This document shows, one piece after another, positions 7,930 through 15,517 of a stretch of 64,000 nucleotides of DNA. Under the pieces are notes generated by a model. That model was not told where the DNA came from and searched no databases. It worked only from the letters and a program-made list of their open reading frames with translations. Source of the stretch: JABMQB01 sp963666575 (GTDB taxonomy: Bacteria; Bacteroidota; Bacteroidia; Bacteroidales; Prolixibacteraceae); contig CAXXYG010000012.1 of the NCBI GenBank assembly GCA_963666575.2, positions 62,001 to 126,000 of the forward strand, given 5' to 3'. Both the position numbers and the translations under genes were made by a program. Positions within the stretch are counted from its first letter, which is position 1. Each line of letters opens with the position of its first letter.

Positions 7930-9516
7930 TTAAGGCCTTATTCTGCCTTTTTTTTTATTAATAACTCCGGGTTTAAATTCATTTTCAATGATATTTAACA
8001 TCCTGATGGTAGCCTTAATCGCTGCCTGTGTTTGGTCCGGATCAAGCCCTTTTGTTTTAAATTCACGTTCGTTTTTCCAGGTAATAATGGTTTCTACAAA
8101 CGCGTCGGTTTTCCCACCAGGAGGAATGGTAACAACATAATCAATTAGTTTTGGGAAAGGTTTATCAAGTTTTTTATAGGTTTTGCGTACAGCTTTAACA
8201 AAAGCATCGTACTGTCCGCTTCCAACACTATAGTTCTCGTATTTTTTCCCATCAATTTTTAAAGCAACAGTAGCGACCGGTTGAAGTCCCATTGTATGTG
8301 TTACTGAATAATTAATTACTTTGATTTTTTGCTCAATAAAATCGTTTTCCAGAACATCGGCAACAATGTATGGCAGGTCATCGTTTGAAACCGACTCTTT
8401 TTGGTCGCCTAATTTGATAATCCGTTGAGTCACTTTTTTAAGCGACTCGGCATCGAGTTCTAGACCTAATTCTTCCAGATTTTTTTTGATATTGGCTTTT
8501 CCCGAGGTTTTACCCAGTGCATATGTTCGTGTCCTCCCAAAACGTTCAGGAAGTAATTCATTAAAATAAAGGTTGTTTTTATTGTCGCCATCGGCATGTA
8601 TACCACTACATTGAGTGAATACAAATTCACCGATAAGTGGTTTATTTGTTGGGATTCGGATGCCTGAAAATGTTTCAACCAGTTTTGAGATTTTGTTTAA
8701 TGACGATTCATTCACCCGGGTTTCCATTTTTAAATGGTCCTTTATGGTCGCTATTACACTCGAAAGGGGTGCATTCCCAGCCCGTTCTCCCAAACCATTT
8801 ACAGTTGTGTGTACACATCGAATTCCGGCTTTTATGGCATGAAATACATTTGCAATAGCCAGGTCGTAATCGTTGTGGGCATGGTAATCAAAATCCACAT
8901 CAGGGTATGCAGTAATCATCTCCTTACAAAAATCGTAAGTTTCATCAGGATCAAGAATGCCTAAAGTATCGGGAAGCATAATTCGTGCAACATTTTCTTT
9001 TTTTAGGTTCGACACCATAAAATGAACATAGTCTTTTGAAGTACGCATCCCATTCGACCAGTCTTCGAGATATACATTAACAGTGATGCCCATTTCTGAA
9101 GCAAAACCAATTACTTTTTTTATATCGGCAAGATGTTGCTCAGGTGTTTTTTTGAGTTGTTCGGTGACATGTTTTAAAGAACCTTTGCACAATAAATTAA
9201 CCACTTTCCCGCCAGCGTCCTGTATCCATTCGAGAGAAATTTTCCCATCAACAAAACCAAGTATTTCAACTTTATCTAAAAAATTATTTTTGGCAGCCCA
9301 GGCTAAAACCTTTTTTGCACCATTAAATTCTCCTTCAGAAACACGGGCAGAGGCAATTTCAATTCGGTCAACACCAACTTCATCGAGAAGCAGTTTGGCA
9401 ACACTTAATTTTTCTCCTTCTGCAAAAGAAACGCCAGCCGTTTGTTCTCCATCACGTAACGTTGTGTCCATAATGGTCAAACGTTTTCCTTTTACATCTA
9501 CAATTGTTCCTGTCAT
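7930..9516 (-). CDS. Citramalate synthase / second 2-isopropylmalate synthase-like enzyme
   Basis: DRE-TIM metallolyase: DTTLRDGEQTAGVSF near the N-terminus and the metal site HAHNDYDLAIANV. The C-terminal region (about residues 400-510) is the LeuA dimer/allosteric domain. At 528 residues it is clearly different from the leuA in the same operon and is most like the CimA branch, which condenses pyruvate with acetyl-CoA to (R)-citramalate for a threonine-independent route to isoleucine. LeuC, LeuD and LeuB could then process the C5 intermediate. Family membership is certain; substrate (pyruvate or 2-oxoisovalerate) is inference. No threonine dehydratase gene is present in the window. Confidence 0.85.
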   Translation of the reverse strand: MTGTIVDVKGKRLTIMDTTLRDGEQTAGVSFAEGEKLSVAKLLLDEVGVDRIEIASARVSEGEFNGAKKVLAWAAKNNFLDKVEILGFVDGKISLEWIQDAGGKVVNLLCKGSLKHVTEQLKKTPEQHLADIKKVIGFASEMGITVNVYLEDWSNGMRTSKDYVHFMVSNLKKENVARIMLPDTLGILDPDETYDFCKEMITAYPDVDFDYHAHNDYDLAIANVFHAIKAGIRCVHTTVNGLGERAGNAPLSSVIATIKDHLKMETRVNESSLNKISKLVETFSGIRIPTNKPLIGEFVFTQCSGIHADGDNKNNLYFNELLPERFGRTRTYALGKTSGKANIKKNLEELGLELDAESLKKVTQRIIKLGDQKESVSNDDLPYIVADVLENDFIEQKIKVINYSVTHTMGLQPVATVALKIDGKKYENYSVGSGQYDAFVKAVRKTYKKLDKPFPKLIDYVVTIPPGGKTDAFVETIITWKNEREFKTKGLDPDQTQAAIKATIRMLNIIENEFKPGVINKKKGRIRP

Positions 9517-9541
9517 TTTTTATTTTTTACACTAAGTAAAA

Positions 9542-10132
9542 TTACCTTCCTTTTTCAAAAACTTCGATGGAAGATTTTAAATCGACCAGGTAATCAATGT
9601 CGTCTAATCCGTTCTGCAAGCAGTGTTTCTTGTATGGATTAATTTCAAATTGAACCGATTCGCCTGTTTTTTGAATCGTAAATGTTTGTTCTTTAATATC
9701 TATTTCAAATTGTGTTTGAGGATTTTCTTCAATTAAGTCAAATATTTTTTGAAGAAACTCAGAAGAAACAACAACCGGAAGTAGTCCATTGTTTAGGGCA
9801 TTGCCTTTAAAAATATCGGCAAAAAAGCTTGAAACCACTACCCTGAAACCGTAATCGTAAATTGCCCATGCTGCGTGTTCGCGGCTAGAACCACTGCCAA
9901 AGTTTTTACCTCCAACTAAAATTTTACCTGAATATTTTGAATCATTTAATGGAAAATCAGTTTTTGGTTGGCCATTTTTTTCGTACCGCCAGTCGCGGAA
10001 CAGGTTGTCGCCAAATCCTTTGCGCTCAATTGCTTTTAAAAAACGGGCAGGGATAATCTGGTCTGTATCCACATTCTCTATAGGTAATGGTACTGCCGCT
10101 GATTGTAAATATGTAAATTTATCGTAAGCCAT
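9542..10132 (-). CDS. leuD: 3-isopropylmalate dehydratase small subunit LeuD
   Basis: Small subunit of the isopropylmalate isomerase, which with LeuC isomerises 2- to 3-isopropylmalate. NVDTDQIIPARFLK near residue 20, GSGSSREHAAWAI near 80, and KGNALNNGLLPV are family hallmarks. 196 residues, normal. It is separated from leuC by an unrelated small gene. Confidence 0.96.
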   Translation of the reverse strand: MAYDKFTYLQSAAVPLPIENVDTDQIIPARFLKAIERKGFGDNLFRDWRYEKNGQPKTDFPLNDSKYSGKILVGGKNFGSGSSREHAAWAIYDYGFRVVVSSFFADIFKGNALNNGLLPVVVSSEFLQKIFDLIEENPQTQFEIDIKEQTFTIQKTGESVQFEINPYKKHCLQNGLDDIDYLVDLKSSIEVFEKGR

Positions 10133-10168
10133 ATCAATATTTGAATATTAGTGTAATGAATATTTGAA

Positions 10169-10540
10169 TTATTTATTTTGAAGAGTCTGACGTGATTTAA
10201 TTAAAATGGAAGCAATTTCATGCGCTTCATTAATTAATTCATTGGCTTTATGTTTATTCCCAATATTTTCATCTAAAGAGAATTCAAGCCAAAATTCACA
10301 TTCATCTGCTTCTTCAATAGTGATACTTAATTTTGAAATAATAAGAGGAATTGTATATGCCACGCAAGAAGCCCTATAGTTTGCAGCTACAGAAGTTGAT
10401 GCTCGAATAAGTTGTCCTTTAATGTGATTTCCCAAATAGTTGTCGGGCAAATCAATTGCGAACTTAACACATTCATGTGCCAAAACTTTCGTTCTGATTT
10501 TCATCTTTTCTTTAAACTGTCCAAGCTTACTTTTTTCCAT
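10169..10540 (-). CDS. Four-helix bundle protein (S23-like) inside the leu operon
   Basis: 123 residues of mainly helical sequence matching the four-helix bundle/23S rRNA-associated protein family (TIGR02436-like): a helix with VLAHECVKFAIDLP, then IKGQLIRASTSVAANYRAS, then ITIEEADECEFWLEFS and a C-terminal helix. Members are often scattered beside unrelated genes and many occur in 23S rRNA intervening sequences; their function is unknown. Here it lies between leuC and leuD on the same strand with short AT-rich gaps (36 and 39 bases), so it would be co-transcribed. It probably has no role in leucine synthesis (inference). Confidence 0.85.
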   Translation of the reverse strand: MEKSKLGQFKEKMKIRTKVLAHECVKFAIDLPDNYLGNHIKGQLIRASTSVAANYRASCVAYTIPLIISKLSITIEEADECEFWLEFSLDENIGNKHKANELINEAHEIASILIKSRQTLQNK

Positions 10541-10579
10541 TTCGTGGACTATTTAATTCTTCACTCTCAATTCTTATAT

Positions 10580-11986
10580 TCAAGATTCCATTAACTCTCT
10601 CGGATCGGTAATTACACCGGTAATTGCAGCTGCCGCAGCAGTTAATGGACTTGCCAAAATGGTCCTGGAACCAGGCCCTTGCCTTCCTTCGAAATTCCGA
10701 TTTGATGTCGAAACTGAATATTTTCCTTCCGGGACTTTATCGTCGTTCATTGCTAAACAAGCTGAACATCCAGGTTGACGCAATTCAAATCCAGCGTCTT
10801 CCAAAATAGGAACCAATCCTTCTTCCCTGATTTGTTTTTCAACAGCTTGTGATCCGGGGACCAACCAGGCAGTAACACTGTCGGCTTTCTTTTTGCCTTT
10901 TATAAATTGGGTAAAAGCCCTGAAATCTTCAATACGGCCATTGGTGCAGCTACCAATAAAAATATAATCTATTGGTTTTCCAGCTATTTTATCGCCGGCA
11001 TTGTAACCCATGTATTTTAGTGAGTTTTCGTATGATACTTTGTCGTTTCCTTTTAGGTTATCGCTTAACGGAATTGATTTTGAAATTCCGGTACCCATTC
11101 CCGGGTTGGTGCCATAAGTAACCATTGGCTCAATATTGGCAGCATTAAAATGATATTCTTTATCAAATGTTGCTTCATCGTCCGATTTTAGTTCGTTCCA
11201 TTTAGCAACTGCTTTTTCCCAATCTTTGCCTTTAGGTGCAAACTCACGTCCTTTGATATAATTGATGGTTGTTTCGTCGGGAGCAATTAGGCCACCACGG
11301 GCACCACATTCAATACTCATGTTACAAACAGTCATTCTGCCTTCCATTGATAAACTTTGAATAGCAGAACCTGCAAATTCAATAAAATGGCCCGTACCTC
11401 CACTGGTTGTTAATTGTGAGATGACATATAATACAACGTCTTTAGCAGTAACACCTTTTTTGAGCTCTCCATCAACTGTGATGCGCATTTTTTTAGGTTT
11501 TGGCTGCATAATACACTGGCTTGCCAATACCATTTCAACTTCGCTGGTACCAATACCAAAAGCAATGGCACCAAAAGCCCCGTGAGTTGAAGTATGACTG
11601 TCGCCACAAACAATGGTCATGCCAGGCTGGGTAACACCCATTTCAGGCCCAATAATATGTACCACACCATGGCCATCGCTGCCAAGTCCGTAGTGCGTAA
11701 TTCCATGGAGTTCACAATTTTTCCTTAATTTTTCAACCTGATTGCGCGATAATTCATCAAAAATGGTCATGTGCTGGTTAATAGTTGGCACATTGTGATC
11801 AGGAGTAGCAGTTGTTAAATCAGGACGAAATACGGGTAGCCCTCGTATTTTTAATCCCAAAAAAGCCACCGGGCTTGTCACTTCGTGAATAAAATGACGG
11901 TCGATGTAAAGCACATTTGGGCCGTCTTCAACTTCTTTTACTACGTGGGCATCCCATATCTTATCAAATAATGTTTTTGCTTTCAA
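10580..11986 (-). CDS. leuC: 3-isopropylmalate dehydratase large subunit LeuC
   Basis: Aconitase-family 4Fe-4S subunit of isopropylmalate isomerase. VCGDSHTSTHGAFGA, GSCTNGRIEDFR and PGCSACLAMN carry the cluster cysteines, and SNRNFEGRQGPGSRT is the substrate-binding end of the family. 468 residues, full length. It follows leuA after 33 bases. Confidence 0.97.
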   Translation of the reverse strand: MKAKTLFDKIWDAHVVKEVEDGPNVLYIDRHFIHEVTSPVAFLGLKIRGLPVFRPDLTTATPDHNVPTINQHMTIFDELSRNQVEKLRKNCELHGITHYGLGSDGHGVVHIIGPEMGVTQPGMTIVCGDSHTSTHGAFGAIAFGIGTSEVEMVLASQCIMQPKPKKMRITVDGELKKGVTAKDVVLYVISQLTTSGGTGHFIEFAGSAIQSLSMEGRMTVCNMSIECGARGGLIAPDETTINYIKGREFAPKGKDWEKAVAKWNELKSDDEATFDKEYHFNAANIEPMVTYGTNPGMGTGISKSIPLSDNLKGNDKVSYENSLKYMGYNAGDKIAGKPIDYIFIGSCTNGRIEDFRAFTQFIKGKKKADSVTAWLVPGSQAVEKQIREEGLVPILEDAGFELRQPGCSACLAMNDDKVPEGKYSVSTSNRNFEGRQGPGSRTILASPLTAAAAAITGVITDPRELMES

Positions 11987-12019
11987 TTTATGTCGATTTA
12001 AACGTTTCTAATTCTTTAA

Positions 12020-13522
12020 TTATTTAACAGGCAATTTGTTAATTGCATCAAGGAATGCTTCCACCGAAGCTGTAATAATATCGGTATGTGCTCCGAAACC
12101 ATGGAAAATATTGTCTTCGTAATCTACCTGCATATGAACTTTCCCAATATCATCGCTTCCTCTGGTTATTGCTTGTACAAGGAACTCATCAATAACAACC
12201 TGCCGGTGGATAATTTGTTTAACAGCTTTAATAGCGGCATCAACTGGTCCGTTGCCATCGGATGTGGCAGCAAATATTTCTCCGGCAATATTTATCTTAA
12301 CATTTGCCATAGGAATAAGGTTTTTGCCTGTTACAACCTGAAGGTATTCTAATTTGATACGGCGTTCCTGACGTGTGGCATCACCAACTAATAGGGCAAT
12401 ATCGTCATCACGGATTTCTTTTTTCTTGTCAGCTAATTTTACAAATTCTTCGTATACTTCGTCCAGTTTGTCTTTTTCTAATTTAAAACCTAATAATTCC
12501 AGCCTGTGATTCAGGGCTGCACGGCCACTACGAGCGGTTAACAAAATTGAAGATTCATTGATACCAACATCTGTTGGGTCCATGATCTCGTAATTTTCGC
12601 GGTTTTTCAATACACCATCCTGATGAATTCCCGAAGAGTGTGCAAATGCATTACGCCCAACAATTGCTTTGTTTGGCTGCACAGGCATATTCATTAAATT
12701 TGAAACCATTCGGCTGGCACCGTATATTTTTTTTGTATTGATGTTTGTGTCAATATTTAAAACTTTGTAACGGCTTTTTAAAATCATCACAATTTCTTCC
12801 AACGACGTATTTCCGGCACGTTCGCCAATCCCGTTAATGGTTACTTCTGCCTGACGGGCACCATTCATAATTCCAGCCATTGTATTGGCAGTTGCCATTC
12901 CCAGGTCGTTGTGGCAGTGGGTTGAAATGGTAGCTTTGTGAATTCCAGTTACATTATCATACAGGTATTTAATTTTTTCACCAAATTCATTTGGTAAACA
13001 ATAACCTGTGGTATCAGGAATATTAACAACTGTTGCTCCTGCTTTTATGACTGCTTCAACTACTCTAGCCAGGTATTCATTTTCAGTACGGCCAGCATCT
13101 TCAGCATAAAATTCAACATCCTCAACATATTTTTTTGCATATTTTACAGCTTCGATAGCCCGCTCAATAATAGCCTCAGGATTTGAATTTAATTTGTGAT
13201 GAATATGGTAATACGATGTTCCAATACCCGTATGGATACGTTTTTTCTTAGCATATTTGAGCGATTCGGCAGCTACATCAATATCTTTATGTACTGCGCG
13301 GGTAAGAGCACAAATGGTTGGCCATGTCACCGCTTTTGAAATTTCAACTACCGATTCAAAATCTCCGGGGCTGGAAATAGGGAAGCCTGCTTCAATTACA
13401 TCAACACCTAAGTCTTGTAATGTTTTAGCTACCTCAATTTTCTCAACCGTGTTTAACTGACAACCGGGAACTTGTTCACCGTCTCTCAGTGTTGTGTCAA
13501 AAATGTAAAGCCTGTCGCTCAT
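12020..13522 (-). CDS. leuA: 2-isopropylmalate synthase LeuA
   Basis: Condenses 2-oxoisovalerate and acetyl-CoA, the committed step of leucine synthesis. DTTLRDGEQVPGCQLN at the N-terminus, HCHNDLGMATANT (metal-binding HxH) and AFAHSSGIHQDGVLK are typical of LeuA; the C-terminal regulatory domain is present (500 residues). It is the first structural gene after the attenuator at 13555-13696, so expression should respond to charged tRNA for Leu/Ile (inference from the leader). Confidence 0.97.
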   Translation of the reverse strand: MSDRLYIFDTTLRDGEQVPGCQLNTVEKIEVAKTLQDLGVDVIEAGFPISSPGDFESVVEISKAVTWPTICALTRAVHKDIDVAAESLKYAKKKRIHTGIGTSYYHIHHKLNSNPEAIIERAIEAVKYAKKYVEDVEFYAEDAGRTENEYLARVVEAVIKAGATVVNIPDTTGYCLPNEFGEKIKYLYDNVTGIHKATISTHCHNDLGMATANTMAGIMNGARQAEVTINGIGERAGNTSLEEIVMILKSRYKVLNIDTNINTKKIYGASRMVSNLMNMPVQPNKAIVGRNAFAHSSGIHQDGVLKNRENYEIMDPTDVGINESSILLTARSGRAALNHRLELLGFKLEKDKLDEVYEEFVKLADKKKEIRDDDIALLVGDATRQERRIKLEYLQVVTGKNLIPMANVKINIAGEIFAATSDGNGPVDAAIKAVKQIIHRQVVIDEFLVQAITRGSDDIGKVHMQVDYEDNIFHGFGAHTDIITASVEAFLDAINKLPVK

Positions 13523-13554
13523 TGTAATTATTTTTAGTGTATTAATTTTTATCC

Positions 13555-13586
13555 ATAAAAAAAGCCATCCTCAACTGAGAATGGCT
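13555..13586 (-). terminator. Attenuator terminator of the leu operon
   Basis: On the minus strand AGCCAT-T-CTC (13586 to 13577) pairs with GAG-G-ATGGCT (13572 to 13563) around a 4-base loop, including one G-T pair, and runs into seven T. It lies between the leader peptide and leuA. The 5' arm CCATTCTCA (13576-13584) is also perfectly complementary to TGAGAATGG at 13619-13627, which overlaps the leader stop codon, giving the alternative antiterminator. Confidence 0.88.
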
Positions 13587-13624
13587 CCTTATAATTTAAT
13601 ATCTTATAATTCAATATACCATTC

Positions 13625-13696
13625 TCAATTCATCTGTAATAGAAGAATAATTCCAATGAGGAGGCTGAGAATAGATATGTTGATATTTGATTTCAC
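13625..13696 (-). CDS. leu operon leader peptide (Ile/Leu-rich, 23 codons)
   Basis: Minus-strand ORF from GTG at 13696 to TGA at 13625. After an initial polar stretch it reads INISILSLLIGIILLLQMN, i.e. 6 Ile and 6 Leu codons in 19. This is the hallmark of a translation-coupled attenuator. Within it, ATTCTCA (13666-13672) can pair with TGAGAAT at the stop codon, giving the 1:2 helix of the classic four-segment mechanism; a ribosome stalled on Ile/Leu codons would mask segment 1 and allow 2:3 antitermination. The start is GTG because no in-frame ATG exists before an upstream TAA. Confidence 0.85.
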   Translation of the reverse strand: MKSNINISILSLLIGIILLLQMN

Positions 13697-13960
13697 TATT
13701 TGTTTTTAATAATTGGATACAAATATGAAAATTATTTTTTAAAATGAAAATAATAGTGGCATTTTATTGCTTAATGTTAACACAAAACTTGTTTTTTCTT
13801 CGGAAATGGCAGTTTGGAATGATTTTAAATAGTTTTTTCCTGTTTATTTTTCCATGTTAGTTGTTTGTTTAAAATTTGTTTTTTTCTGAAAAAATGGGTT
13901 GATTTAAGAAAGGGAAATCAGAGAATAAATTCAAAAAACATTAGCCTTAAAGAAGATAAA
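13697..13960. other. Intergenic region between divergent leu leader and FGGY kinase
   Basis: No gene seen. It must hold the leu promoter (CAAATATG at 13720-13727, minus strand CATATTTG, is one base off TAnnTTTG) and the start signals of the kinase gene. The sequence is AT-rich, with no other clear structure. Confidence 0.5.
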
Positions 13961-15517
13961 ATGGGAAAGGTAATTCTATCTATCGATTGTGGAACTCAAA
14001 GTTTACGAGCCATTTTGTTTTCATTGAAGGGAGAACTGATTGATATTCATAAAATAAATTACGTGCCTTATATAAGTCGTAGACCTGGTTATGCCGAACA
14101 GGATCCTGAAATTTATTGGGGAAGCCTCAAAGAAGCCTGCCTTGTATTAAAAGAAAAAAATCCTGAAAATTTTGGAAGAATAATAGGTGTAGGAGTAACC
14201 TCTTTGCGCGACAGCATGGTAAATGTCGACAGAAAGGGTAAAGCTCTGCGCCCACTAATTGTTTGGCTCGATCAACGTAAGGCTAAACAAGTTTATTTTC
14301 CTTCCCGAATAATGCGGTTTTTTTTGAAAGTGGTCCGAATGGAAGAGGTGCTCCATAAAATGCAAAAAGAAGGTAAGTGTAATTGGATTAAACAAAATCA
14401 ACCCGGAATTTGGAATAATACATACAAATACCTGCAGACTTCAGGTTATTTGAACTTTCATTTGACGGGACAATTTGCCGAATCGGTTGCTTCTCAAATT
14501 GGGCATATTCCATTTGATTATAAAAGGCAGCGATATAGTAGGTCATGGAGTAGTTTTAATTTTGGGCACAGGATTTTTCCTATAGAACAAGAAAAGTTGC
14601 CTGATTTGGTACTTCCTGGTAAAATTATTGGAGGAATTACAGAGCAAGCCCATACCTTAACTGGAATTCCCGTAGGAGTTCCGGTAATTGCCTGCGGATC
14701 AGACAAAGGGTGCGAAACAATTGGTATGGGAGTAGTTGATACTTCGATGGGAAGTTTAAGTTTTGGGACAACGGCTACCATTCAAACCACTACAAAAAAA
14801 TACATGGAGCCCATGCGTTTTATGCCTTCATACCCAGCAGTTGTGCCCGGCCATTATAATCCCGAAATAGAAATTTTTAGAGGATACTGGATGATTACCT
14901 GGTTTAAGGATGAATTTGCCCACAAAGAAGTAGAAGAAGCTGAAAAAAAAGGCATCCCCACTGAAGAAGCTTTGAATCGTTTATTACGGCATTCGCCTCC
15001 AGGGGCAATGGGTTTGGTTGTTCAACCATACTGGAGCCCCGGTTTAAAAGAACCTTCGGCCAAAGGAGCCATAATTGGATTTGGCGATGTTCATAAAAAA
15101 GCGCATGTATACCGGGCGGTAATCGAAGGGCTTTCGTTTGGATTGCTTGATGGGATGCATAAAATTGAAAAAAGAGGAGGATTTAAATTTCATAAATTAG
15201 CGGTTTCGGGTGGTGCTTCACAAAGCGATGAAATATGCCAAATCAGTGCCGATGTTTTTAATCTACCTATTGTTCGAGGAAAAACCTGGGAAACTTCGGG
15301 ATTAGGAGCTGCTATTATAACAGCAGTTGGTACCGGAGAATATCCATCGGTAGAAATGGCGGTGGAAAATATGGTGCATTATGATAAAGTCTTTGAACCC
15401 AATCAGGACCATGTTTTAACGTATAGCCATTTATATCACAGGGTTTATAAAAAAATGTATAAAGCTTTAGCTCCCCTGTATAAAGAGGTGCGCGAAATTA
15501 CTGGATATCCTGAATAA
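13961..15517 (+). CDS. FGGY-family carbohydrate kinase
   Basis: Sugar kinase of the FGGY (xylulokinase/glycerol kinase) family, cytoplasmic. LSIDCGTQSLRAILF is the N-terminal ATP-binding motif, followed by GYAEQDPEIYWGSL, a central GSDKGCETIGMG, SFGTTATI, and the C-terminal signature region AVSGGASQSDEICQI. I start at the ATG at 13961 (518 residues), preceded by AAAGAAGATAAA; an in-frame ATG at 13865 would add 32 residues with no family counterpart. The substrate cannot be told. It stands alone on its strand and its stop codon abuts that of the terpene cyclase. Confidence 0.9.
   Translation: MGKVILSIDCGTQSLRAILFSLKGELIDIHKINYVPYISRRPGYAEQDPEIYWGSLKEACLVLKEKNPENFGRIIGVGVTSLRDSMVNVDRKGKALRPLIVWLDQRKAKQVYFPSRIMRFFLKVVRMEEVLHKMQKEGKCNWIKQNQPGIWNNTYKYLQTSGYLNFHLTGQFAESVASQIGHIPFDYKRQRYSRSWSSFNFGHRIFPIEQEKLPDLVLPGKIIGGITEQAHTLTGIPVGVPVIACGSDKGCETIGMGVVDTSMGSLSFGTTATIQTTTKKYMEPMRFMPSYPAVVPGHYNPEIEIFRGYWMITWFKDEFAHKEVEEAEKKGIPTEEALNRLLRHSPPGAMGLVVQPYWSPGLKEPSAKGAIIGFGDVHKKAHVYRAVIEGLSFGLLDGMHKIEKRGGFKFHKLAVSGGASQSDEICQISADVFNLPIVRGKTWETSGLGAAIITAVGTGEYPSVEMAVENMVHYDKVFEPNQDHVLTYSHLYHRVYKKMYKALAPLYKEVREITGYPE

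Noticed and set aside
8615..9535. Plus-strand open frames within the citramalate synthase gene
   Set aside because: They lie opposite a strongly conserved gene, have no recognisable domain, and result from its codon pattern.
13555..13586. Hairpin as a terminator of an unseen plus-strand transcript
   Set aside because: The T-run is on the minus strand and the arms match the leader segments at 13619-13627 and 13666-13672, so attenuation of leu explains it better.
13865..13960. Upstream in-frame ATG adding 32 residues to the FGGY kinase
   Set aside because: The extra residues precede the family's N-terminal ATP-binding strand and look non-coding; the ATG at 13961 has a fitting upstream A/G-rich stretch.
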